A stretch of DNA of 64,000 nt from Mallotus nudiflorus (lineage: Eukaryota > Streptophyta > Magnoliopsida > Malpighiales > Euphorbiaceae), in NCBI GenBank assembly GCA_947683625.1, contig CANTUR010000240.1, positions 1,054,001 through 1,118,000 on the forward strand, in the 5' to 3' direction. The position numbers and the translations under genes are program-made. The notes beneath the pieces were generated by a model. It saw only the letters and a list, made by a program, of their open reading frames with translations. It searched no databases and was not told where the DNA came from. This document shows, one piece after another, positions 1 to 11,909 of the stretch (positions are counted from its first letter, which is position 1; each line of letters begins with the position of its first letter).

Positions 1-264
1 CTACTTCTACCTAAACCACCCATTCGCCCATAATAACTTCTTCCTCACTCAACCGGATTCTCGAACAAGCTATGAAGGCCTCACAACAAAGGACCCTACT
101 AGATTTATGGTTATTGAAACCACACCACTGATGTGTGCTACCGACGTTTACAAAACCCCTCCATAATATTCTTTTACTATCTAAGCCAATCTATCTTACC
201 TTTGATCACTTGGCAATAATCTGTATCATCATCCTATGCTACCCTATTTGCATTCATCTTCTTC

Positions 265-2382
265 ACATGTGTGGCATCTTGATATTGGAGAAAAATTTCA
301 TGTTACACTTGATATTACTACCTTAAGCTTTGTGTCAATATACTTTGGCCTTGAGCAATTACGTATTAGTGATGGATAAGGATTGCCTATTCAACACACT
401 AGTAATTCGACTGTTGCACCTCCTTTAAAATGCTTCAATCTTAATAATATTTTACATGTTCCTAAACTCATAAAAAATCTACTTTCAGTTTAGAAATTTG
501 CCACTGACAATTCATGTTTCTTTGAATTTTAGCTTACTCACTTTCTTATTAATGATTAGGTTATTGAGATGGTTCTTTTTTATGAGTCGAGTGAGTATGG
601 TTTGTATTCTATTCGGAGACCAAAACATCAAACTTTTGTTACCATGGTTCTAACTCTTCAAGACTGGCATGTTAGATTTGGCCATGCTAAAAAATGGACA
701 CTTTCCAAAATCATTATAGATTTTAATTTACCTTGTTCTTTATCCTCCTCTCCTTATTCTTCATGTTATTTAGGAAAATTTGCAAATACTACTCATTCAA
801 GCAATTCCTATTTGATATTGTCCACTTTGATGTCTAGGGCACTGCTCCACTTAGTTATAGTAAAGGACATCAGTATACTGTATTGTTTATCGATGATTAC
901 ACCAAATTCACATAGGTATATTTTCTTATAAATAATAATGATGTCTTCTCTTCATTTTTATACTTTCAATCCTTAATGCATCATCAATTCAATACCAAAA
1001 TTAAAGCATTTCACTCTAACTAGGGTAGGCAATATCAAATATTAACCAATATTTTAAATCCATTGGTATAATTCATAGAATTACTTGCCTATACACTTAT
1101 GAGCAAAACAGTCTCGCTAAGAGGAAACTATGTCATTTAATTGACTCAGGTCTCACGCTTTTTACTCAAGGTCATGATCCTCATAAATATTAGTCTCATG
1201 CCATACAAATGGTTGCTACTATTAGTAATAGTTTACCACTGAACAAAAATCTCCATTTTTTATTATATAATAAACACCCCAAATACATTAATTTTAAACC
1301 ATTTGGCTACACTATCTACCCTTTACTTTGTCCCTTTTATAAATATAAGTTCTCCTATCGCACTACCCCATGTGCCTATCTTGGTCTTAGTCCCCAATGT
1401 GATGATGGCTCTTTGTGTCTTGACATGACCATGTCTAAAATATATACCTCTTAATATGTCAGATTTAATGATTCTCTTTTTCCATTTCATAACACTATCA
1501 AATCTTCAGTCTTGGAATCAAATAATTTAGCACCATGGCTTCATCTGAATATGAATACAACTACCTTCTCGGCTTCAAAGGATAACACATGTACCTCTCC
1601 TACTTTATCTTAATCACCTTCTCTTGCCAGTATACAATCTCCTTCACCTAGCTCTCATACCTTAATACAATCACCTTCATTAACAAACTTTACTCCATCA
1701 TCCTCATCCTAAATAACCACTCTTATCACCTACTCCCTAACTCAATAAATTCAACTAATTGAATCATCCAGCTCAGATCTCGTTGTGGACCTGACCTCTT
1801 ATCAACCTTCATCCAATTCTTCTCTTACCTGTACGTATTCCATGACTCTTCTCCCAACTACAATGTTTAAATACCAAGCCGATGCTACTATCACCTCCTC
1901 TCATACTACCACTGAACTAGCTACATTCCTTCAATCTAATAAACATCATGAATGGCGCAATGCTATGTCTACAGAATTTTGAGCTCTTCTTTATAATAAA
2001 ATTTGGATGCTTGTCCCTTATCTACCTAACACCAGTGTGGTTGCTAAAAAGTGGTTGTATCATATTAAATGATGGGCAGAAGGATAAATTGAATGGTTTA
2101 AGGCTGTTTTGTTACCAAAGGTTACACTCAAGAGAATGACATTAACTACACTGAAACTTTTAGCTCAGTAGTCAAAACAACTACCAATCACATAGTGCTT
2201 GCTTTTATTATATCTCTCTATTGGCTGGTGCATTAAGTGGACATCTTTAATGCATTCTTTCATGGTTTTTTTGGATATAGATATCTATATAGAATAACCA
2301 CTTGGCTTTATTGATTCCATATATCCTAATCATGTCTATAAATTATACTGCTCTCTATATGGCCTCAAACAAGCACCACAGG
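265..2382 (+). pseudogene. copia pol, 5' part: protease, integrase, start of RT
   Basis: The pieces can be read in several frames. A protease relic lies at about 265-330, where the usual D-S-G active site now reads D-I-G. A GAG pre-integrase motif (WHVRFGHAKK) lies at about 665-700. Integrase core pieces follow at about 810-910 (VLFIDDYTKFT, partly in a shadow frame). The integrase C-terminal segment (FKPFGYTIYPL...CAYLGLSPQ) is at 1290-1400. The start of RT (HHEWRNAMSTEF) is near 1948. The last recognisable motif is YGLKQAP at about 2358-2378, cut by the inserted element. Stops and frameshifts occur throughout, so no functional protein is possible. Family assignment is secure; the exact exon of each shift is not. 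Confidence 0.8.
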
Positions 2383-3795
2383 TGATGTGTGTAATATTTA
2401 CATATATTAAGTTGAATTTTAATGACTTTAAAATTAATAAATAACGTTAATTGTGTAAATTTTAGGTTAATTAGGAAATATTTTTATTTTAGAGTCTTAT
2501 TTAGGATTTTATTATTTTTGGTTTAATTCTAGTCAAATTAGGAGTTTATATTTAAATACTAATCAATGTTTCCCTTTTTATAGGAAAGATTAAAAAGGAA
2601 TTCCAAAAAGTCAAGGATTTGTATGACACGACCATGACATGGGCATGTTACAAGCCATGTCTAGTTCTGGAACTGAAGGAACATTGGACACAGGCATGCC
2701 TTCAGCCTTTACATCTTCTTATTTGATTTAATGAAGAGCAACATGGCTATGACATGACCATGTTAATGGCCATGCAAGGAGCTGGAAGATTACTCGAAGA
2801 CAAGCATGACCATGTGTGAAGCTATATCGGAATGCATTAAGACATGATATGGCCATGTTAATGCCATGTCAGAGAAAAAAAAGTTTTCCAATTTGAAAAA
2901 GACTTAGGAATTCAAGGGCAATTAGGTCTTCTATTAAACGTTTCTTACAAAAAGGGATCTAAATGAGCTATTTAAGGGGGGATTAAAGAGATGAGACATA
3001 AAACAGCAAAAAATAAGAGCTTAAAAAGGCAAAGAAGGGTTTCAATATTAAAGCAGTTCTTGAATGAGTTTTATCTATTCCTCTTCTTTACTCTCTTGTT
3101 ATTCATTTTACTGTTTGTAGAACTATGTATGGCTAAACTCATTTTAGAGTTTAGGTTAGGAGTAGCTATTCTATGATGTGATTGAACATAAGTCTGTATT
3201 AATTTGATTTTCAGTTAATTCTATGAGTTGCTTTGAAAGTATGCTCTCATTATTGGCCAACTTGTTTGCATGTTTATGGGTAAATTCACCAATAAAAGTT
3301 AGGAGAATTTATTAGCTTATGACTCATATGACTTAGACCACTTGACCATTAGAGTAGGCAAGCTCTTCAGGGAACCATGACAGTAGGCAGAGTCTATGGT
3401 GGTAAATTAATTATTAAGGAACTTAATGAGTTTTGATTAACTTATTAACAATGAGAGTAGGTTAAACATTAATATTAACATGCTTAATTGAGCTTGAGAG
3501 AGTTTATAGGAATTTTAGAATAATTACCCTTAACTAAAATCAAGGTGATAAATAATTAAAGTGTTTAATATCTGATTGGAATAGTGAAATTAAACATGAG
3601 CTTTATGTTTTTATCATTTAATTTCTTTTATTTTCAGTTATTTAGACTTATATTTTAATTTTCTAAATTACTTTATTGGATTGCTAGCTAAGAACATAAG
3701 TAGAGATATTAGTACTCAATATACAATCGTTGTGGGAATGATATCTTTTGTACTACAATTTACAATCCATGCGCTTGCGGGTTTTAAGGACAACA
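2383..3795 (+). repeat. 5' LTR of the nested LARD-like element
   Basis: About 1.41 kb, directly repeated at 6048-7394. Shared landmarks are the start (TGTGTAATATTTACATA), the block GGAATTCCAAAAAGTCAAG, and the end region with GCTAGCTAAGAACATAAGTAG. Divergence between the two copies is substantial, with many substitutions and a roughly 65-bp length difference, so the insertion is old. Confidence 0.8.
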
Positions 3796-3801
3796 AGTTT
3801 T

Positions 3802-3818
3802 TAGCACTGTCACTGGGG
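3802..3818 (+). other. Primer binding site, tRNA-Asp type, decayed
   Basis: The 17 bases start 6 nt after the LTR end and read TAGCACTGTCACTGGGG. The plant tRNA-Asp site used by Athila/Tat elements is TGGCGCCGTTGCCGGGG (recalled from the family). The six differences are all transitions, consistent with deamination of a methylated element. Confidence 0.65.
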
Positions 3819-4017
3819 ATTGCAAATTTTGATATTAATTTAATTTTTACTTCTCTTAGACTAGCATTTTGTTTTGTTTTATTTTCTTTTTAATATTGAT
3901 AAGTAATTTGTCATGGATAATGGTAGATTTTCTTATTAATTTTTGAGGTTTAATGCATGTGATCCTGTATTTAATATTAAACATATGCCATTTAATTATT
4001 TTCCATCTTCTTTTCAG

Positions 4018-4110
4018 GTTTGTAATTGGTGTGGAGAGAACCATAATGTGGTGTATTGCCCATATTATTCATATTCACCTTCACAACCTCGTTACAACCC
4101 ATCTTGAAGT
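4018..4110 (+). pseudogene. gag zinc-knuckle relic of the LARD-like element
   Basis: A short readable stretch contains C-N-W-C-G-E-N-H-N-V-V-Y-C (CX2CX3HX4C), followed by a Pro/Ser/Tyr-rich run. This spacing is seen in gag zinc knuckles of Athila/Tat-type gypsy elements. It is the only retroviral-type domain found in the 2.25 kb interior. The surrounding sequence (4110-6030) is non-coding, with many stops and no protease, RT or integrase motif. Confidence 0.5.
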
Positions 4111-6032
4111 AGTTGTGTGGATCATACTTAGAGTTATCAATAAGAGTAGACCAAGAGAATTAAAGAAAATTTATTGGAGATCAAGATGAAGCAATTCATG
4201 TTTAAAATGGCTACATAAACAAAAACTTTAGTTGCACAAAAATAAGCTCTAATGAGGCCCAAGTTACAAGTAGATCAAATTGCAGAAATTCAAAAAAATG
4301 CTTCCAAAAACTTCAAATTATGCACCTATACACTATTTAACACAACCAACATAAGGAGAAAGTGTATAGGATTATGAGAACACTTTGAGTCAAGATGATG
4401 AAGTCACTTTTGAATTGTGCCATAATAAGTAAGAATTGATCACCGAGGAAATTAAAGAAGACTCCAAGTGTAAGAATCAGTTTGTAGACATCAAGGATGA
4501 TGAGGTACAATGTCACTCAACTTAATTTCAATATGTTTTGGAAGAAAAAATTATAACAATTCTTAAAACTACATGGGATGAAGATGAGCCATTTGTAAGT
4601 AGCAATGCATATGTTCTACAACCTATTCCAGTCATATACAAGGAATCCATGAAAGGTGTTGGACTATCTGAGAACCCACATGAGAAGCCTTACATTCTTC
4701 AAGTAATTTTAAAATAAAAGATTTGGCATGTGGAGTCTGCACTTAGCTACCTAGGCATATGAGAGCCTACAAAAAAAAAGAAAAAAGAAACGAAAGATGC
4801 TTCCAAGAACACTTCCTCATGTTCGGTTGCACCCATGATACTACATATTTAAGGGGTCAAGCAAATGACCTAAAATTAGTGCTTGTTTGTAGGCAAAAAC
4901 ATGTTCTGATTTATTTCTTTTGTTTAAGTTTATTTTTAGTTTATTTTTCTTAATTTTTGTTATTTTATTTTATAGGTCATTCAAACATTTGGAGCGAGCA
5001 TAAAAGAAAGACAAAAGCTTACTATGGAAGTCCTCATTTTCTTTTTCTTATTTTAATATTTTTTTCATTGAGTAAAATGCAATAGATAAGTGTGGGGGAT
5101 GATGCCAAATGTTAGGATTATGTTTTTATGTATGTGTGTTTTATTTATTTTTGCATGCATATTAGTTAAATTAAGAAAATAAAAAATTATTGAAAAAAAT
5201 GGTAGGATTCATTAACTGTCAACTTGATTTCACTATATTTGTTGTGATGCTTGTCCTTAAAACTTTTTGTTTTAGTTTTGTGCAAAATTAGAGCTTAATT
5301 ACAATTAGAGGTAGATAGAGGATAAGTGTGCATTTTTGATTCAATTATCAAACTATTGAATGGTTTATTAATTAAGATAGTTGTACATGGTCATTATGTA
5401 TGAAAAATTTAGTTTTTATAACCTAAGAATGAATTTGGAGATTGAATTTGAGCATTATTTTAGGAGAGAATGTATTTTGGTTTGTAATTCTAAAAAAAAA
5501 AAAATCAAATATCTCTTTTCTTTAGAGCAGTACTTAAATCTTATTTTTTATTTATGCTTTACTCTAATACTCTAATTAGAGTAAGAGTATTTAAATGACC
5601 AACTTGGCGGTATCCATGCTTAGTAATATGGGAACAGTGAGGGATGACTAAGAGTGGGAAAATTTGAATAGAGAGAATAAAAAAAATGGTGAAATGAAGC
5701 GTAAAATGCACTTACCAAAGAAAAAGAGAAAAAGAAAAGATATTCTGAAATGGAGCATAAAACACATTCAGTACCAAAAAGGTTTTTGTTTTTCAAAAGG
5801 AATTATAAGCTTAAATGTTCTTCTTCTAGAATTATGTTCATTAGATTTCAAAGAGTTATGATTAGTAAATTATTCATATCTGATGTATTTTTTTCTGATT
5901 ATCTTCTTCAATAAATATTTTTCAGTCTTGATGGTGTTGGTTTGCATATCTTAGAATTTGTAACTCTTTAGTTGCAATTAAGTTGGTCTTTAAATTTAAA
6001 TTTTGATTTTTGCTTGAGGACAAGTAAAGCTT

Positions 6033-7394
6033 TAGTGTGGGGGAATTTGAAGTGTGTAATATTTACATATTTCTGATTGAATTTTAATGACTTTTAATTA
6101 ATAATTAATGTTAATTGGGCAGGTTTTAGATTAATTAGGAAATATTTTTATTTTATAGTCTTATTTAGAATTTTATTTTTTTTAGTTTAATTTTAGTCAA
6201 ATTAGGAGTTTATATTTAAGTACTAATTAGTGTTTCCCCTTTTGTAGGAAAGATTAAAAAGGAATTCCAAAAAGTCAAGTATTTGTACGACATGGCTATG
6301 ACATGGGTATGTTGCAAGCCATATTTACTTTTGGAACTTAAGGAACATTAAACACTAGCATGACACGAGCATGTGTGATTTAGAGAAGAGTGACACAACT
6401 ATGACACGGTCGTGTTACTAGCCAAGCAAGGAGCTGGAAGATGACTCAAAGATAAGCACGACCATGTGTGAAGCCATGCCAAAATGCATTAGGACTTGAC
6501 ATGGCCGTGTTGATGCCATGATAGAGAAAAATAAGTTTTCCTATTTGAAAAAGACTTGGGAATTCAAGAGCAATCAAGTCTTCTATCAAATGTTTCTTAT
6601 AAAAGGGGATATGAATGAGCTATTCGAGGGGGGATTAAAGAGATGAGACATCAAAAAGCCATAAACAAGGGCTTAAGAAGGCAAAAAAGGGTTTGAAGAT
6701 TGAAGCGACACTTAAATGAGTTTTATCTATTTTTCTTCTTCACTCTCTTGTTATTTATTTTATTGTTTGTAGAACTATATGTGGCTAAACTTATTTTAGG
6801 GTTTAGATTAGAATTTGGTTTTTAGTTAATTCTATAAGTTGCACTTAAAGTATGCTTTCATTCTTGGATAGCTTGTTTGCATGTTTATGGGTAAATTTAC
6901 CAATGAGAGTTAGGAGAATTTATTAGCTTATGACTCATAAGACTTAGACCACTCGACCATAGGAGTAAGTGAGCTCTTCGAGGAACCATGACAGTAGGTA
7001 GAGTTTATGGTGGTAAATTAATTGTTAAAAAACTTAATGAGTTTTGATTAACTTCTTAAACACGAGAGTAGGTTAAAATTTAATTTTAACATGCTTAATT
7101 GAGCTCAAGAGAGTATGTAAGTATTTTAGAATAATTACCCTTAACTAAAATCAAGGTGTTTAACAATTAAAGTATTCATGTTCTGATTGGAACAATGAAA
7201 CTAAACCTGAGCTCTATGTTTTTATCATTGGATTTCTTTTATTTTTAGTTATTTAGATTTTCTAAATTACTTTATTAATTTGCTAGCTAAGAACATAAGT
7301 AGAAATATTAGTACTCAATATATAATCCTTATAGGAACAATATCTTTTGTACTACAATTCACGATCCGTGTGCTTGTGGGTTTTGAGCACAACA
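6033..7394 (+). repeat. Polypurine tract and 3' LTR of the LARD-like element
   Basis: The tract AGTGTGGGGGAATT at about 6034-6047 directly precedes the 3' LTR, which starts at 6048 with TGAAGTGTGTAAT and ends at 7394 with ACAACA. The 3' LTR is homologous to 2383-3795. A second GTGTGGGGGAT motif lies at 5092-5102 and may be an old purine tract or a family-specific repeat. Confidence 0.75.
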
Positions 7395-7399
7395 ACGAG

Positions 7400-8475
7400 C
7401 TTGGTTTTAACACCTTTATAACCTCCTTCTCCTATTCAAGTTTCACCTTTCATAAGCAGACATTTATCTATTTATTCATAAGGATGCTAATGCTTTTTTA
7501 TTTATTTTGGTTTTTATTGAAAATATTTTAATTACCGTTTCCACTACTTCTTTAATTTAATGGTTTATGGCTACTCTTCATCAGACTTTTCCCTTATATG
7601 ACCTTGGCGCATGAAACTATTATTTAGGCATTCAAGCTATTCGGCAATCTAACGGTCTTCTCTTATCACAACATCAATACATTATTTCACTTCTCAGTCA
7701 AGCATAGATGGAATCATGTACACTAAGTCCTACTCCTGTGGCCTCCTCTCTGCCACTCACAAAGCAAGGTATAACTCCCTTTCCTTGTGGTGTTCTTTAT
7801 TGCAAATTGGTAGGAGGTATCCAATATGTCACCCTTATATGCCATGACATTGCATTCTTGGTTAAAAAACTTTGCCAGCTTATGCACTCCCCTACTCTTG
7901 ATTATTAGAAAGCTCTCAATCGGGTCCTAATATATCTCCAACATACAAAGCTTTCTAGTTTATTCTGTTCCTCCATATAAACTTTGGATCTTTATTATTT
8001 CTTTTATAGTGACTGGGGAGGTTGCCTGGAAGATAGAAGATCCACCAATGGCTATGTAGTTTACTTAGGCACAAACCTTATTTCCTAGTGAGCCAAGAAA
8101 TAGTCGACCATCTTAAGATTATATATTGAGAGTAAGTACAAATCTTTGGCAAATACAACTACTATAATCCTATGGCTCATGGCACTCTTCCCTGAACTTG
8201 GATTTTCAAATTTGAACTCTTTTATGATGTGGTGTGATAATATTAGTGCCATTCATCTCTTTGCCAATCCAATAGTTCATGCTCATACTAAGCACATGGA
8301 GCTAGATTATCACTTTATTCATAAAAATGTTTTGTAGAATCTTATTCAGATAAGATATATCTTCGATGCTGACTAAATTGTAGACATTCTCATAAAGCCA
8401 TTGATTCGATCACTATTTAAAAAACACCGTGACAAGCTTCGTCTTTGTTCCTACTCCGGCTTAGCTTGTGGAGTG
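7400..8475 (+). pseudogene. copia pol, 3' part: end of RT and RNase H
   Basis: The copia reading resumes after the insertion with a W-F-N-T-F motif (the A-W of KQAPRAW is one frame off). The RT C-terminus follows at about 7600-7950 (NYYLGIQ, LLSQHQYI, YCKLVGGIQYVT, CHDIAFLVKKL, QLMHSPT). RNase H runs from about 8010 to 8440 (RRSTNGYVVYLG, WCDNISAIHLFANP, AHTKHMELDYHFIH). Several stop codons and frame changes are present. The C-terminal KLRLCS-type ending sits just before a putative LTR start at 8477. Confidence 0.8.
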
Positions 8476-8476
8476 C

Positions 8477-8612
8477 TGTTAACATAAGTACAACTTATAG
8501 TTTGTTATATTTGTTATCTTAACCACATTTTGTTGTATTTCTCCTTTATATTGTACACACGTTATTCAACAATACACAAAAGAGATTATATTCATTCCTT
8601 CTCTAGATATCA
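8477..8612 (+). repeat. Possible 3' LTR of copia A
   Basis: The sequence after the RNase H end starts TGTTAACATAAG and could end at ...GATATCA. Short LTRs of this size occur in copia elements. The partner LTR lies outside the window, so the boundaries cannot be verified. Confidence 0.35.
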
Positions 8613-8981
8613 TTTTGTTTACAGTTACTAGATTCTATTTTAAAAAGGTCGATCATGGCAATATAAAAGGGAAATGACAAGTTACCATTGCATATTATTA
8701 TTATTATTATTATTTTAAAAAGGAGATCATATAACTTTAGCATTGATGGACTGCACAATAAGAAGCAGTTCTCCCTTTTAAATCGACAACGGAAGAAATC
8801 AAACCCTACACCTCAAAATGCCCTTAGAGAGAAGTTACCACTTGACTACTCTCTCATTGACTACCATTGCATATTATTTAATTTTACTGAATTATAATTT
8901 TTTTGTATCATCTAATTCAAATGTAGCTTCTATGAGTATAAAACTTTGTTAATATCTATTTCTCTTCGTATATAATATTTC
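8613..8981. other. Short intergenic stretch
   Basis: There is no recognisable gene. It contains a small TTA/ATT trinucleotide run (about 8694-8715) and, at 8972-8981, the left copy of the 10-bp target duplication of the Mutator-like element. Confidence 0.5.
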
Positions 8982-10268
8982 GGCTAATTTAACAATTTCC
9001 CCCTAAACTTAGATGCAATGGTCAATTAGTCCAAATTTGAACTTTATGGCCAATTATCCCACCAACTTGGCAAATATGGCCAACTAGCCCATATTAGCTT
9101 TTCAAAAGAGATCAATTTAGTCCAAAACAACATTTTTTTAACAAATTCACTCGAAAACTTTTGTACATTGACTAATTAGGTCCATTTTTTCAAATTTTAA
9201 AATATATAAACATAAATTAGTAAAAATTAAATTAATTTTTTTAGAAATTAATATTCAATTTAAAAAATAAATTAAAATAAAAATTAGAATATGGAAAAAT
9301 ATAATAAATTTTCAAAATTTTTACATAAATTTAAATTAAACTAACTATTCCTTAAAATTTGAAACTAAAAAATTGAGTTACTTCTATTTAACTATTTAAT
9401 TATGATCAAATAGCATTCATGTATATAACAAATATTATTAAAAAATTTTTATATTTAGTTAAATTTAAATCAATATTCACTTATTTGAGAAAAAATTTTA
9501 CAAAAATTCTTAATTTAAAAAATTTTAACAATTTAATTTTTAAAATTATGTATCTTACGTATTTTTTAATTTGATATAAATTGAACATAAGTACTATTTT
9601 ATAAAATATTTTGGATTAATTAATTAAAAATAATAATTTTCATGAAATTTAATTTTAATATTTTATCACAATCTTCCACACTTTTTATGTCGGTAGGTTG
9701 CATCATTTTTAGTAAATGTACTCAAAATATTTTTAAATTAGTAATTAGATTCAATTTATATCACATTTAAAAATACGTAAGACGCATAATTTTAAAAATT
9801 AACTTTTCAAAAAAATTAAATAAGAACTTTATTTTTTTATTTTTTTCTACTTCTGTATATGCATTTAAAATTTTAATGTTCTCAATCTTTTACTCTTACT
9901 CATATATATATATATATATGTCTTTCTCTCTCTCTTAAAATCTATAAATGAAAAGTGAAAAATAATTGATAATTTTGATTTGATTTTTAGTGAAAATTTG
10001 AAAAGTTGAATACATTATGTAATTTAATTTTTTTAATTTTGAAATTTTAAAATAATTGATAATTTTAATGAAGTTTTTGTAAAAATTTAAAAATAAATTA
10101 TATTTTTATTTTAAAATTTTTCTCTATTTCTTTAATATGGATATATAATTTAAACTGAACTAAATTGAAAAATTAAAAAATTAAAAATTTTAAAAATGAT
10201 ATTTCCAAATTTATGTATAGTTAAAATTTTTATCTTCTTAGTATTTTAATTTTACTCACATACTTATA

Positions 10269-10313
<45 letters not shown>

Positions 10314-10657
10314 TAATTTAAATTTTCATAAAAATTTTAGAAATATATTTTTTATATATTTTAAATTTATTTTTAAATGGAATATTAATTTCTGAAATAT
10401 AAAAATTTAAAATTTATTAATTCATGTAAAGAATAATTTAACATTTGATAAATTGGACCTAATTAGTCAATGTATACAAGTTTTCGAGTGAATTAACTAA
10501 AAAAATATTGTTTTGGACTAAACTGAATATTTTTGGAAAGCTAATCTGGGTTAACCGGCCATAATTGCCAAGTTGGTGGGATAATTGGCTAGAAAGCTAA
10601 TTTCTGGACTAATTGACTATCATGTTCAAGTTTAGGGGGCAGATTGCTACTTTAGCC
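8982..10657. mobile_element. Non-autonomous Mutator-like element with long TIRs
   Basis: The first 210 bp (GGCTAATTTAACAATTTCC..., 8982-9190) are repeated inverted at the right end (about 10450-10657). Shared blocks are CCCCCTAAACTT, ATCCCACCAACTTGGCAA, TTAGTCCAAAACAA and ATTCACTCGAAAACTT. The flanks carry a 10-bp duplication with one mismatch: ATAATATTTC at 8972-8981 and ATAATACTTC at 10658-10667. Long TIRs with 9-11 bp duplications are the hallmark of Mutator-like elements. The 1.25 kb interior is extremely AT-rich and has no transposase ORF. It contains its own inverted repeat (about 9530-9590 against 9745-9808), so it may itself be composite. Confidence 0.75.
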
Positions 10658-10667
10658 ATAATACTTC

Positions 10668-11462
10668 CATTCAATAATAGACATATAAATATTAGATAAT
10701 TAAATTATGTATCGGTCAATCCATATTTAAGTGTAAAATATTCAATATTTTTTTTAATTGTGTCATCTTTTCAGTGGTGGTATGCTATTCCTCACACTTT
10801 AAATTGAATGATAGTAGATGCAATGTTAGAATTCTTGTGAAATTAACATAGTGTTTGATTGAATTTTATTAAAAATTTATTTCATTTATAAATAAATTTT
10901 TATTTATATAGCATATTTTGTTGAATATTTGGTAAATTTTAAGTGAATTTCATATTTTATTATGTTATTTTTATATAAATTTGAAATTGAAAAAATATGT
11001 TATTTTATCAAATATGCTCTTTCAAACTAATATTACTTGATATAACTATGTTAGAAAATAAAAATGATAAAAATTAATATTCTAATCTTCGATAAATATA
11101 GATTTAATATTATTAAATTTATTCAAAAATTCTAACTAGTATAGAATTTGAATTAATTATTAACTTTTTAACATTTGTCTCATGTGGTTATTATGCTATA
11201 GAGGTTATACCATTGTTAATTGTTAGTATTACAAGAAGATACGCAATCACAAATTATGAATATATATACGTCAAACCAAGAAAATGAACGAATAATACAC
11301 ACAGCAAGGCTTTATATATTGAAAATATATGGCAATTTACATTGAATGAAGTTTCGTCGCTGGTGCAAATATATCATGTCAACGACGCCAAATTTTTTTA
11401 AAAAAAATAAGAATTAGGTGCAATATATATATAAACTTATACAATCATTCTTGTGTATGAAT
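10668..11462. other. AT-rich intergenic region upstream of the ankyrin pseudogene
   Basis: No ORF or element boundary was recognised. The stretch 11463-11500 followed by GTACTGATT (donor-like) may be a 5' non-coding exon of the pseudogene, because a similar sequence lies upstream of the paralogue at about 57755. This is weak evidence. Confidence 0.35.
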
Positions 11463-11582
11463 TTTCAGTGATCGAGAGTCAAGAAGTCAGGGCATAAAAC
11501 AGGTACTGATTGTTCACTATTTCTTGTACTAAATATAACTTGAATACGTAAATCATGACACATGCCTGATCATTTCTTACAG

Positions 11583-11909
11583 ATTGGAAAGTGGCAGGAG
11601 ACATAGTTCCATAAGTACTAACAGGAGATAACTATGCCAACTGGAGAGCTTGGATGAAGAACTATTTTGTAGCTCGTGATGATGATATATGGGATGAAGT
11701 TATAGGAAGAATTGGTGATCCTCCAAAACTGGAAGTGTCTGAAGTTGAATGCTGAATATTTTTATACGCCATTCAAGTTTCATTCTCATTTGACATACTT
11801 TCTTTTATTAGAGATTTGACTTCTGCTAAGGATTGTTGGGATATTTTTGCCGAGGTTTTTGAACCAAAAGAACCTCTTGGATCAAGCCCAGAAGTAGATG
11901 ATGATCAAG
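11583..11909 (+). pseudogene. Exon 1: copia-gag-like (UBN2/DUF4219-type) domain
   Basis: The exon follows an acceptor AG at 11581-11582 and ends at a GT donor after ...GATGATCAAG. Its reading (LTGDNYANWRAWMKNYF, then W-D-E-V-I and RDLTSAKDCWD) matches the paralogue exon at 57876-58194. Both exons have 319 coding nt and end in the same phase. The position of the paralogue's ATG is GTG here. An in-frame TAA follows seven codons later, and a TGA lies at 11753-11755, next to an apparent 21-nt deletion. Confidence 0.8.

Larger units (their letters stand above)
2383..7394 (+). mobile_element. Non-autonomous Ty3/gypsy (LARD-like) element nested in copia A
   Basis: Two long direct repeats (2383-3795 and 6048-7394) begin TGA and end ACA and flank a 2.25 kb interior. 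Just inside the left repeat is a decayed primer site of the tRNA-Asp kind, and just before the right repeat is a purine-rich tract (GTGTGGGGGAATT). The flanks read ACAGG on the left and ACGAG on the right. In the copia RT the intact reading is K-Q-A-P-R-A-W, which fits ACGAG as the original target, so this is a 5-bp duplication with two changes in the left copy. The interior has only a gag-like zinc knuckle and no pol, so the element depended on a relative for transposition. The PBS type and purine tract resemble Athila/Tat elements (inference). Confidence 0.8.
1..8612 (+). mobile_element. Ty1/copia LTR retrotransposon relic A, interrupted
   Basis: A decayed copia element enters from the left edge and is read on the plus strand in the order protease, GAG pre-integrase, integrase, reverse transcriptase, RNase H. 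That order (integrase before RT) is diagnostic of Ty1/copia. Coding runs are broken by many stops and frameshifts, so it is dead. The RT is split at the KQAP motif by a second element (2383-7394), and the reading resumes at 7400. The 5' LTR and gag lie outside the window. A possible 3' LTR is at 8477-8612. Confidence 0.85.

Noticed and set aside
3681..3893. ORF with a similar partner at 7280-7531
   Set aside because: The shared N-terminal sequence is the end of the two LTRs of the LARD-like element. The C-terminal parts differ because they read into the interior and into copia sequence.
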